From: Panopea generosa
Taxonomy: Eukaryota > Mollusca > Bivalvia > Adapedonta > Hiatellidae
Assembly (NCBI GenBank): GCA_029582155.1
Contig: CM055911.1
Location: forward strand, 22,812,014-22,876,013
Length of the DNA stretch: 64,000 nt
Direction: 5' to 3'
Part shown: positions 38,825 to 51,630 of the stretch, piece after piece
How positions within the stretch are numbered: the first letter of the stretch is position 1
How the letters are laid out: each line of letters opens with the position of its first letter
Made by a program: the position numbers and the translations under genes
Notes under the pieces: model-generated
What the model was told of the DNA's origin: nothing
The model's input: only the letters and a program-made list of their open reading frames with translations
The model's database searches: none

Positions 38825-39939
38825 GCATTGCCGAGACCCGTTTTGATTTAGTGAAAGATTGTCTTGTTACTTGCAATGTGTGAAGTCGGATAGATGATAC
38901 AGGCGCTTCTGTAGAAGTTGGATAGTTTCAAGTGTATCGCTCAATGGAATAGAATATACATGCATCGTGAGAATATAAGACATGTGGAAAAATAACAAAA
39001 AGTTTCCATGCACCAAACATAAACATATTTACTTGTTTCGTCCAGTAGATTGAAATGGTCACCTGAGAAAACCTCTGTAAATGTGGTTTAAATGTGCAAT
39101 GTAATATATCTTTGTATACATAATGGTTGCGCTGTGCTATATGACTTAACTTACAGACTCGAAGGAACTTACTTCAACAATCGTTAAGAGATGATTCAAT
39201 GAAATCCATTCAGTCGTCATATCTGTATGTATGTAGCCAGAAGGTTTATAGTTCCTAACCTACTAGAGGGTGTTTTAGTGTAGAGTACAGATGTGTTGAC
39301 CTTAAAATAGAGATGTGTTTTTAAGTAGTATTCATAGAGTCCATTTTTTTAGTGATACATGTGCATGTGAAGAATTGACTGATGGAGATATTCAAATGAT
39401 GTGTATATTTTTTACATGGTTAATTGGTCTCGTATTATGCCATAAATGTATTGAATGTAATATTAACCCCCATTATTTGAAGTGCAAAACTAGTCGATCT
39501 GCTTCCTCCACCTATATTAAGTAAGACTGGTTTTGCACTAAGTCGGTCAGTCTCTGGTACGTTTTAGATGAGATTCCGAGCTTCATTGATAATTAATGCA
39601 GACAGGTTACTGTTATCACATTTTTCATTACTCATCAGTATATCATGTATATGGTACCTTTTTTCATGGCTTCCCATTTGTAATTGTCACAAGTATTTCC
39701 CTTTTTTTTTTGTTTCTCCTGTCGTACATCTATTTGGACATGAAATGTTCAACATAGATGAAGAATACTGGCATGAATGGTTTTATCATTGCAATACTGT
39801 GGTGTTTGGTTTAAATACTGTAGAAAATGATTCTGTAGAAACTCCTCCTGACACTGTGGGACTGATAAAAACAGATATAAACCATACTGAAATAGATAAA
39901 AATGGATGATCCATTGAGTCTATACTAATTTATTTTAGC

Positions 39940-40112
39940 TTAAGATTGCCAACAAAAGTTCAATGCAAATAGGAACTGCTCTAAAGGCCCCTTCCCTGTT
40001 AGAGCCAGTACTAAGTGTTGTTGATTGAGAAGCCATCGTGTTGAGCAGGGGTTCAGATCCGCAACCTCTTGTTTGAACAGCCAACACTCTATCCACTGTA
40101 CTAATGGCCCGC
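39940..40112 (-). mobile_element. Family E SINE, minus strand, within the 3' UTR
   Basis: Read on the minus strand it shows GTGGATAGAGTGTTGGCTG, AGAGGTTGCGGATCTGAACC, CTTAGTACTGGCTC and AAGCTAAAATAAATT, matching family E at 26273. Confidence 0.72.
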
Positions 40113-40594
40113 TTGTTGATGGTCATTTCACCATATTGCTTGAATATTCCTTGGCATCATGAATATGCATATATAACGTACATGACCTTTATTGACCCTG
40201 TCCTCAGTCAATAGCAATTTTACTCAGGTCCATTTAACCATACGCTGACCTCATTAACTTATTGTATATATATACCCAAAACAGTACCTTTGTAGATAAA
40301 TGTGAAATGCTAAAAAACATTAAAAATGTATTGCATTATTTTGAAAAGTTTTAAGATCCAGCTCATATTTGTTGCTTTTGTTTCAAACTGGACTTGTATT
40401 GTTGTATATGTACTGATAGTGATTTCATATTTGCCCATTTATTTTGACCCAAGGTCTTAGGCAACAGGCAGAGAACTATCATAGAGCAATAACTGAACCG
40501 ATATGAACTAACAAAGTTAATGACACTTTTTTTTAATATTGGCTAATTAAAAAAACCACCAAGTCTTCATATTGGCAATGGTTATGTTATTAAT

Positions 40595-40845
40595 CTAGTT
40601 TAGTTCATATTGTCCCAGTTTGAATCGCAATAGCCAAGTTTGGTTCATATTGTCCCAGTTTGAATCACATTGGCCAAGTTTGGTTCATATTGGCCCAGTT
40701 TGAATCTTGTTGACCCAGTTTGGTTCATATTGGCCCAGTTTGAATCAAATTGGCCCAGCTTGGTTCATATTGGCCCAGTTTGAATCACATTAGCCCAGTT
40801 TGGTTCATATAGGCCCAGTTCAAATCACATTGGCCCAGTTATTTG
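40595..40845 (+). repeat. ~20/40-bp tandem repeat in the 3' UTR region
   Basis: Alternating half-units TTGGCCCAGTTTGAATCACA and TTGGCCCAGTTTGGTTCATA, about 12 half-units in all. Confidence 0.93.
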
Positions 40846-42492
40846 GTACAGATTTTGATACAAAACATTGGTGGTCAACCCTCATATGCTTTTTACTTGA
40901 AAAACAATTATCAATGTCTGAATTCTTTTTTTGCATTACAATTGATTTAAAGTTTGCTCCAATTTTAACATACTTTTTCCATTACATTGTTGTACATATC
41001 CAAATTAATCAACAGATTAATGGTGTTTTACAAGACAACACATAAATATGTAATTTTGTGTGCATAGTAACGACTCAATTATTTCATAATTATCATTATC
41101 ATTTACTTGTAATCATCAGCATCAGTGTTACAATTTCCAAAACCATCATCATGATTATCATCAACACAAGTAGCAGCATCATTATAACTGTTGTCATCAT
41201 CATCATTATATTGTTATCTATAATTAAATGTAATTTAAATGAGGATGAGCTTTTTTTTAAAAAAATCAAATCATGTTTCAAATAAGTTGTTCCAAGTGAA
41301 ACTGTCGCAGTGTATTAATTATATTGTTTTTAATTATGTTATTTACAATTATGATAATATAATTGGTGTTGAAAAATTGAATTTAAGAATAATGTTTAGG
41401 AGATTTTTTATAATTGACTAGTATCATTGTTGTTGGGGGTTTTTTTTTGCCCTTTTTATAGCAGTTTTTTGGTCATATTCCCAATGGCAAATAGTATCTT
41501 TTTTGACCAATTGAGTGGTAAAAATTTTCAAAATGAAAGATTCAATAATAGTAAATTGAAACTTGCCATAATCCTTGATAAAATAAACAAATTTTTTTCC
41601 ATTCTGAATTAAATATGACATTGATTCTTTAAATGGCCAGAGAAGCAAGTGTACACATTTTTATGAAATTGTACAAATACAATATTTAATGCAAAAGTTT
41701 TCACAATATTAATGAAAACACTGCTAAAATTCCCAATTTCAAGGGTATGAGTCACCTTCCCGAAATGGTTAGAAAAAAACAGTGAGTATATAATGGAAAA
41801 AAATGCTTTAATTGAATTTTAACTTAATTTGAGACCTGTATATATAGGATGTTGAGATAACTTTTTAAAGTTTGTAATCAGAAGTTTACACCAGTTTTCA
41901 TATATATAACAATTTTATATACCTGCCTAAAGCAGTGAAATTTCACCCAAACTGGTGTTAAGTTTGACATTCTTGTTTGAAAATCTTTGTTATTCAAGTA
42001 CAAGAATGGTGAGAGATTGCATACAGATTCTGATGAAATTAATCTACAGAAATTCGGTGAATGTGATTTTTTGATAAATATATGTGTTTTATGCATGATG
42101 AGTTTGATGATAATGGTGTTTTATTGGAAGGAGGGATCGAATGGAGATGATTTGTAATCGTGGAGTAATTTTTGTATAGAAGTTAGGTAGACAAATAACG
42201 ATAGTCTTAAATAAAATGGACATAATTGTTGTTTGAACCAATGTAGTTGAATTTTGTTACATATACTTTATCAAAAGTTGTTATTTTAGGAATGAATGTT
42301 AAAGGAAGCAAGTTTTATTATGTATAAAAGATAGCATTTCTTTGTGAAATCAAATATTTTAAAAGTTTATTAAAATTTTCTGGGTAGTAATTATATATGT
42401 TTGTCTTTTGCATATAGTTGTGTACATTTCTTTTTCAGTCTACTTGAGTTTATAAGATGTTATTTGATGTTCTTGCGCATTGTAATTATGAA

Positions 42493-42498
42493 AATAAA
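42493..42498 (+). terminator. Candidate distal SETD2 poly(A) signal
   Basis: AATAAA in an AT-rich context, followed about 30 bases later by a T/GT-rich stretch (TAGTTTAGTTTTTTG) that could be the downstream element. Confidence 0.4.
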
Positions 42499-42774
42499 TG
42501 AAACATAAAATATATTTGCCTAGTTTAGTTTTTTGATTTATGATTCAATAGTATTTCTTCCAGTTTGTCTAAACAGCTGGGTAGTTTAGCTCATGCTGGG
42601 GTACATGTATTTCTGATGGAGGTTCTTCATTGTTGTCTATTGTCGTAATCCACAATTTTATTAAAAGAGTTATGACCCTTTGAATGTTGCGAAATAGAAA
42701 TCTTTTTCTGTGCTTTTCACCTTAACTGCTAATTGGATTTTGATGAAACTTGCTGGGAAGTATAAGAAGTCGAT

Positions 42775-42896
42775 TTGTACATAACTGGTTCTTCTCAGTC
42801 TCATTCTGAGCTCTTTCTCTGCCATTAAAACCGGCTAAGCCATATATATAATCTGAAATGTGTTGAAAATGGCATTTAAACCCATTAAAAAAAAAA
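42775..42896 (+). mobile_element. Family C SINE 3'-end fragment
   Basis: CTGGTTCTTCTCAGTCTCAT and TGTGTTGAAAATGGCATTTA with an A-run. Confidence 0.7.
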
Positions 42897-42989
42897 ATAT
42901 GTATAGTAAAGGTAGTCGTACATCCAGAATATATATACACCAAGTAAAGAGAAAAACAGAATCAGAAGTACATGTAAACAATTATCAAA

Positions 42990-43186
42990 GAAACCTGTCA
43001 CTGCTGATGTCATGGGTTCAAGCTGAGTTGGGTCCAAAAACTTTGTGAGAAAGTTTGCCAGTTACTTGCGGAAGGATGATGGTTCTACACAGATTCATTT
43101 TGAGGTCTTTCTTCACCATTAAAATCTGATGAGCCACATTTAACCAGAAATGTGTTGAAAATGATGTTAAACCCCATTTAAAAAAT
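42990..43186 (+). mobile_element. Family C SINE, 5'-truncated
   Basis: ACTTTGTGAGAAAGTTTGCC, AGTTACTTGCGGAAGGATG and TGTGTTGAAAATGATGTTAA. The head is reduced to CTGCTGATGTCATGGGTTCA. Confidence 0.78.
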
Positions 43187-43439
43187 AGAAAATATACACA
43201 TGGTAGTCTTTTTGGGTATCTGTTCAGGCACTGTATAGATATTATAATAAAGAAGAACGTTATTATATCCAAATAATACATTAATGACACATTTTAGTAG
43301 TTAACAATGAATCCAATATTTTACTTGGGAGCTTGTGTGACATTTAAATTCACTGATTTAAAATGTAAACATACATTTCAAATTTTTCATTTATTCTTGC
43401 ATCGAGTACCATTGAATGCAGGGACAAATCGTGCAAAAT

Positions 43440-46400
43440 TGTCTACAGGTCTTACATGCACATATAACTTAAACATTTACATTACACATGCAATATACAT
43501 ATATGTTTACATTGCACATACAAGATAGATGTTTGTTTACATTACACATAATTATACATATATGTTTACATTACACATACAATATACAAATATGTTTACA
43601 TTACACATACAATATAAATAAATGTACAGTGCACATATAACTTAAATGTTTATGTAACACATATAATATACATATATGTTTACATTACACATACAAATCA
43701 CATATATGTTAAAATGCACAAATTATTTAAATGTTGACATTACAAAAAAACAATATACATATATGTTTACTGTGTACATATAACTTTAATGTTTACATAA
43801 CCCATATATGTTAACATGCACAAATTACTTAAATGTTTACATTACACATACAATACACATATATGTTAATATGCACAAATTATTCAAATGTTTACATTAC
43901 ACATACAATACACATATATGTTAACATGCACAAATTACTTAAATGTTTACATTGCACATACAATACACATATATGTTAACATGAATAAATTACTTAAATG
44001 TTTACATTACACATACAATACACATATATGTTAACATGCACAAATTACTTAAATGTTTACATTACTCATACAATATTCATATATGTTTACAGTGCACATA
44101 TAACTGAATTGTTTACATTACACATATAATATACATATATGTTAACAGTGCAAATATAACTTAAATGTTTACATTACACATACAATATGCATATATGTTT
44201 ACATTGAACAGTCAATATACATATATGTTTACATTACACAACACATATAACTTAAATGTTTACATTACACTTGCAATATACATACATGTTTACAATGAAC
44301 ATATAACTTAAACGTTTACATTACACATACAATTTATATATATTTACATTACACATACAATATACATATATGTTTACATTGCACACAAAATATATATATA
44401 TGTTTACATTAAACAAACAATATACATATATGTTTACATTTCGCATACAATATACATTAGCATTACACATATAATATACATATATGTTTACATTTTACAT
44501 AAAATATACATATATATTTATATTGCACATATAATATACATATATGTTTACATTTTACATAAAATATACATATCTATTTACATTGCACATACAATATACA
44601 TATATGTTAACATTACATGTACATTTACAATAAACATATATGTTTACATTGCACATACAATATACATGTATGTTTACATTACATATATAATATACATATA
44701 TATTTACATTTCACATACAACATAGGTTTACATTACACAAACTATATATACATATAATTTACATTGCACAAACAATATACATATTTGTTTACATAACACA
44801 TATAATATACAAATATGTTTACATTACACATACAAATCACATATATGTTTAAATGCACAAATAATTTAATTGTTGACATTACAAAAAAACAATATACATA
44901 TATGTTTACTGTGTACATATAACTTTAATGTTTACAAAACACATATATGTTAACATGCACAAATTACTTAAATATTTACATTACACATACAATATTCATA
45001 TATGTTTACAGTGCACATATAACTGAATTGTTTACATTACACATATAATATACACATATGTCAACACTGCAAATATAACTTAAATGTTTACATTACACAT
45101 ACAATATGCATATATGTTTACATTGAACAGTCAATCTACATATATGTTTATATTACACAACAAATATAACTTAAATGTTTACATTACACTTGCAATATAC
45201 ATGCATGTTTACAATGAACATATAACTTAAACGTTTACATTACACATACAATTTATATATATTTACATTACACATACAATAAACATATATGTTTACATTG
45301 CACACAAAATATACATATATGTTTACATTAAACAAACAATATACATATATGTTTACATTTCGCATACAATATACATTAGCATTACACATATAATATACAT
45401 ATATGTTTACATTTTACATAAAATATACATATATATTTACATTGCACATATAATATACATATATGTTTACATTTTACATAAAATATACATATATATTTAC
45501 ATTGCACATACAATATACATATATGTTAACATTACATTTACAATAAACATATATGTTTACATTGCACATACAATATACATGTATGTTTTTATTACATATA
45601 TAATATACATATATATTTACATTTCACATACAACATAGGTTTACATTACACAAACTATATATACATATAATTTACATTGCACAAACAATATACATATTTG
45701 TTTACATAACACATATAATATACAAATATGTTTACATTACACATACAAATCACATATATGTTAAAATGCACAAATTATTTAATTGTTGACATTACAAAAA
45801 AAAACAATATACATATATGTTTACGGTGTGCATATAACTTAAATGATTACATAACACATAAATGTTAGCATGCGCAAATTACTTAAATGTTTACATTACA
45901 CATACAATACACATAAATGTTAACATGCACAAATTACTTAAATGTTTACATTACTCATACAATATTCATATATCTTTACAGTGCAAATATAACTTAAATG
46001 TTTACATTACACATACAATACACATATATGTTAACATGCACAAATTACTTAAATGTTTACATTACTCATACAATATTCATATATGTTTACAGTGCAAATA
46101 TAACTTAAATGGTAACATTACACATACAATATACATATATGTTTACAGTGCACAACTTAAAATGTTTACATTACACATACACTATACATGTATGTTTACA
46201 TTACACATATAATATGCATATATGTTTACATTGAACAGTCAATATACATATATGTTTACATTACACTTGCAATATACATATATGTTTACAATGAACATAT
46301 AACTTAAACGTTTACATTATACATACAATTTAGATATATTTACATTACACATACAATAATTACACATACAATATACATATATGTTTACATTGCACACAAA

Positions 46401-47590
46401 ATATACATATATGTTTACATTAAACAAACAATGTACATATATGTTTACATATTGCATACAATATACATTAACATTACACATATAATATACATATGTTTAC
46501 ATTTAACATAAAATATACATATATATTTACATTGCACATACAATATACATATATGTTTACATTACACATACAATAAACATATATGTTTACATTGCACATA
46601 AAATATACATGTATGTTTACATTACATATATAATATACATATATATTTACATGTCACATACAACATAGGTTTTCATTACACAAACTATATATACATATAC
46701 ATTTACATTGCACATACAATATACATATTTGATTACATTGCACATACAATATACGTTTACATTACACATACAATGTACATATATGTTTACATTGCGCATA
46801 CAATATACATATTTGTTAACATTGCACATACAATAAATGTTTACATTACACATACAATATACATATATGTTAAATTGCACATACAATGTATGTTTACATT
46901 ACACATGTAATATACATATATATTTACATTTCACATACAATATAGGTTTACATTACACATGTAATATACATATATAATTACATTTCACATACAATGTAGG
47001 TTTACATTACACATACAATATACATATATGTTTACATTGCACATACAATAAACATACATATTTACATTGCACATACAATATACGTTTACATACACATACA
47101 ATATACATATATGTTTACATTACACATGTAATATACATATATATTTACGTTACACATACAATATACATATATGTTAACATTGCACATACAATATACATAT
47201 ATGTTTACATTGCACATACAATATACATATATATTTACATTACACATACTATATACATATATGTTTACATGCACATACAATATACATATATGTTTACATA
47301 CAAACACAAAACTATACGTTTAATTACACATACAATAGACATATATGTTTACATTGCACATGCAATATACGGTTACATTATACATACAATATTCATATAT
47401 GTTTACATACACATACAATATACAAAGGTATTTACATTACACATACAATATACATGTATGTTTACATTGCACATACAATATACATGTATGTTTACATTCC
47501 ATACACAATATGCCTATACGTTTACAATACACATACAATATACATATACATTGCACATACAATATACATATATGTTTACATTGCACATTT
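43440..47590 (+). repeat. 30-bp AT-rich satellite (~135 units) with higher-order copies
   Basis: The basic unit is TTTACATTACACATACAATA followed by TACATATATG. Each unit has an ACATATATGT palindrome and a TGTTTAC core. Rare marker variants recur at ~0.9-1.1-kb spacing (CAAATCACATATATG at 43694, 44833 and 45746; GAACAGTCAA at 44206, 45125 and 46233), showing block duplication on top of unit duplication. Confidence 0.97.
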
Positions 47591-47859
47591 AAACCATTAG
47601 AACATATAATCTGTCACAAATATTTCAGTATGTTCTTATAGCATTACTTATCACACATACAACTTAATTACACATATAAGTTTGATTCTAGTGACTATGA
47701 CAAGACAGCATGGAATACAAACACAAATGTTGACATAATAGACAAATGAATCTTGAATTACGATTACAATATGTTAACGTTTTCATAAATCAATACATTC
47801 AGGTATTTCACAAAAACGTAGATACAAATATATTAATGGGGAATATATTAATTTTATTT
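47591..47859 (+). other. Spacer between arrays
   Basis: Short unique AT-rich DNA; nothing recognised. Confidence 0.5.
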
Positions 47860-48015
47860 AGATACAGGTCTTGCCATTGCACGTGTTTCCGTTACAGATG
47901 TTCCCATTACAGAGGTTACCATCATGGGTGTTCCAATTACGTGTTTCTATTACAGGTGCTCCCATTATGGGTGTCCCCATTACAGGTGTCCTCATTACAG
48001 ATGTTTCCAATGGTA
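47860..48015 (+). repeat. Short degenerate tandem repeat
   Basis: About seven copies of a ~18-24-base unit of the type GGTGTCCCCATTACA (GTTCCCATTACAG, GGTGCTCCCATTATG). Confidence 0.8.
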
Positions 48016-48094
48016 ATGCATTGACAATATCTGCATAGAGCTTTGCAGATGGTTGTTTATGTAGAGATAATATCTGCATTGAGTGTGACATATG

Positions 48095-48575
48095 GTGGTA
48101 CTATATAGCTAATGTCTGTCTTGTGGTAATATAATGATAATGTCTGCCTTCAGCCTGGTTTATGGTGGTAATATAGTGATAATGTCTGCCTTCAGCCTGG
48201 CAGATTGTGGTTAATATAGTGATTATGACTGCCTTCAGCCTGGTTAATGGTGGTAATATAGTGATAATGTCTGCCTTCAGCCTGGCAGATTGTGGTTAAT
48301 GTAGTGATAATGTCTGCCTTCAACCTGGCAGATTGTGGTTAATATAGTGATTATGACTGCCTTCAGCCTGGTTAATGGTGGTAATATAGTGATAATGTCT
48401 GCCTCCAGCCTGGCAGATTGTGGTTATTGAAGTGATAATGTCTGCCTTCAGCCTGGCAGATTGTGGTTAATGTAGTGATAATGTCTGCCTTCAGCCTGTT
48501 TTATGGTGGTAATATAGTGATAATGTCTGCCTTCAGCCTGGTAGATAGTAGTAACATAGTGATAATGTTTGCTTT
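48095..48575 (+). repeat. ~43-bp minisatellite
   Basis: About 11 units of TGATAATGTCTGCCTTCAGC plus CTGGCAGATTGTGGTTAATATAG. Two subtypes (CAGATTGTGGTTAAT and TTTATGGTGGTAAT) alternate. Confidence 0.95.
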
Positions 48576-48579
48576 CACC

Positions 48580-49560
48580 AAATAGCCTACAATGTGCTTG
48601 TACGCCTTAAAACCCCATTCATTCATCCATACCAATAACTTGCAATGTGCTTGTACGCCATAAAACCCATTCGTTCATCCATACGAATAACCTACAATGT
48701 ACTTGTACGCAGTAAAACCCCATTAATCCTCCTTCCTGTTGGCGTCGAATAACCTACAATGTGCTTGTATGCAGTAAAATCCCATTCATTCATCCATACA
48801 AATAACCTACAGTGTGCTGGTACGCCGTAAAACCCCATTCATTCATCCAATATGAATAACCTACAATGTGCTGGTACGCCGTAAAACGCCATTCATTCAT
48901 CCATACGAATAGCCTACAATGTGCTGGTACGCCGTAAAACCCAATTCATTCATCCATAAGAATATTTACAATGTGCTGGTACGCTTTAAAACCCCATTCA
49001 TTCATTGTGCTGGTACGTCGTAACACCCCATTCATTCATCCATACGAATAGCCTACAATGTGCTGGTACGCCATCAAACCCCATTCATTCATATATAAGA
49101 ATAGCCTACAATGTGCTAGTACACCGTAACATCCCATTCATTCATCCATACGAATAGCCTACAATGTGCTTGTACGTCGTAACACCCCATTCATTCATCC
49201 ATACGAATAACCTACAATGTGCCGGTACGCCGTAAAACCTACAATGTGCTGGTACGCCGTTAAACCCCATTCATTCATCCATACGAATAACCTACAATGT
49301 GCTGGTACGCCATGAAGCCCATTCATCCATATGAATAACCTACAATGTGCCGGTATGCCATAAAACCCCATTCGTTCATCCATATGAATAGCCTACAATG
49401 TGTCGGTACGCCATAAAACCCCATCCGTTCATCCATACGAGAAGCTTACAATGTGCCGGTATGCCATAAAACCCCATTCGTTCATCCATAAGAATAACCT
49501 ACAATGTGCCGGTACGCCATAAAACCCCATTCGTTCATCCATACGAATAACCTACAATGT
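48580..49560 (+). repeat. ~53-bp minisatellite derived from element F tail
   Basis: About 18 units of AATAACCTACAATGTGCTGG, TACGCCGTAAAACCCCATTC and ATTCATCCATACG. The unit matches the 3' end of element F at 26815-26870. One unit near 48728 keeps extra parent sequence (TTCCTGTTGGCGTCG). Confidence 0.95.
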
Positions 49561-51598
49561 GCCTATCATGTACATATATAGCCACAGTAAGACTGTCATT
49601 ATTGACCTGACGCGAGAGCGGCTATCACTCCGCCCCAGTAGTTATACATGCCTATCATGTACATATATAGCCACAGTAAGACTGTCATTATTGACCTGAC
49701 GCTAGAGCGGCTATCACTCCGCCCCAGTAGTTATACATGCCTATCATGTACATATATAGCCACAGTAAGACTGTCATTATTGACCTGACGCGAGAGCGGC
49801 TATCACTCCGCCCCAGTAGTTATACATGCCTATCATGTACATATATAGCCACAGTAAGACTGTCATTATTGATCTGACGCGAGAGCGGCTATCACTCAGC
49901 CCCAGTAGTTATACATGCCTATCATGTACATATATAGCCACAGTAAGACTGTCATTATTGATCTGACGCGAGAGCGGCTATCACTCCGCCCCAGTAGTTA
50001 TACATGCCTATCATGTACACATATAGCCACAGTAAGACTGTCATTATTAATCTGACGCGAGAGCAGCTATCACTCCGCCCCAGTAGTTATACATGCCTAT
50101 CATGTACATATATAGTCACAGTAAGACTGTCATTATTGATCTGACGCGAGAGCGGCTATCACTCCGCCCCAGTAGTTATACATGCCTATCATGTACATAT
50201 ATAGCCACAGTAAGACTGTCATTATTGATCTGACGCGAGAGCGGCTATCACTCCGCCCCAGTAGTTATACATGCATATCATGTACATATATAACCACAGT
50301 AAGACTGTCATTATTGATCTGATGCGAGAGCGGCTATCACTCCGCCCCAGTAGTTATACATGCCTATCATGTACATATATAGCCACAGTAAGACTGTCAT
50401 TATTGATCTGACGCGAGAGCGGCTGTCACTCCGCCCCAGTAGTTATACATGCCTATCATATAGCCACAGTAAGACTGTCATTATTGACCTGACGCTAGAG
50501 CGGCTATCACTCCGCCCCAGTAGTTATACATGCCTATCATGTACATATATAGCCACAGTAAGACTGTCATTATTGACCTGACGCTAGAGCGGCTATCACT
50601 CCGCCCCAGTAGTTATACATGCATATCATGTACATATATAGCCAGAGTAAGACTGTCATTATTAATCTGACGCGAGAGCGGCTATCACTCCGCCCCAGTA
50701 GTTATACATGCCTATCATGTACATATATAGTCACAGTAAGACTGTCATTATTGATCTGACGCGAGAGCGGCTATCACTCCGCCCCAGTAGTTATACATGC
50801 CTATCATGTACATATATAGCCACAGTAAGACTGTCATTATTGATCTGACGCGAGAGCGGCTATCACTCCGCCCCAGTAGTTATACATGCCTATCATGTAC
50901 ATATATAGTCACAGTAAGACTGTCATTATTGATCTGACGCGAGAGCGGCTATCACTCCGCCCCAGTAGTTATACATGCCTATCATGTACATATATAGCCA
51001 CAGTAAGACTGTCATTATTAATCTGACGCGAGAGCGGCTATCACTCCGCCCCAGTAGTTATACATGCCTATCATGTACATATATAGTCACAGTAAGACTG
51101 TCATTATTGATCTGACGCGAGAGCGGCTATCACTCCGCCCCAGTAGTTATACATGCCTATCATGTACATATATAGCCACAGTAAGACTGTCATTATTGAT
51201 CTGACGCTAGAGCGGCTATCACTCCGCCCCAGTAGTTATACATGCATATCATGTACATATATAACCACAGTAAGACTGTCATTATTGATCTGATGCGAGA
51301 GCGGCTATTACTCCGCCCCAGTAGTTATACATGCCTATCATGTACATATATAGCCACAGTAAGACTGTCATTATTGATCTGACGCGAGAGCGGCTGTCAC
51401 TCCGCCCCAGTAGTTATACATGCCTATCATATAGCCACAGTAAGACTGTCATTATTGACCTGACGCTAGAGCGGCTATCACTCCGCCCCAGTAGTTATAC
51501 ATGCCTATCATGTACATATATAGCCACAGTAAGACTGTCATTATTGACCTGACGCTAGAGCGGCTATCACTCCGCCCCAGTAGTTATACATGCCTATC

Positions 51599-51630
<32 letters not shown>

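Larger units (their letters stand above)
38825..42520 (+). other. SETD2: Probable SETD2 3' UTR and downstream sequence
   Basis: AT-rich, gene-free sequence after the stop. Candidate poly(A) signals appear near 40543 (ATTAAA), 41581, 42209 and 42493 (AATAAA). The open frames in it are short and unrelated to known families. How far the transcript really runs is inferred. Confidence 0.4.

Noticed and set aside
38618..38659. ATG at 38618 as a start of a short separate gene
   Set aside because: The SRI-coding exon starts at 38660 after a good acceptor; the bases before it are intron and only happen to be open in the same frame.
45862..46212. 116-codon frame and other Tyr/Cys-rich frames in 43.4-47.6 kb
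   Set aside because: They are translations of the 30-bp satellite and have no independent support.
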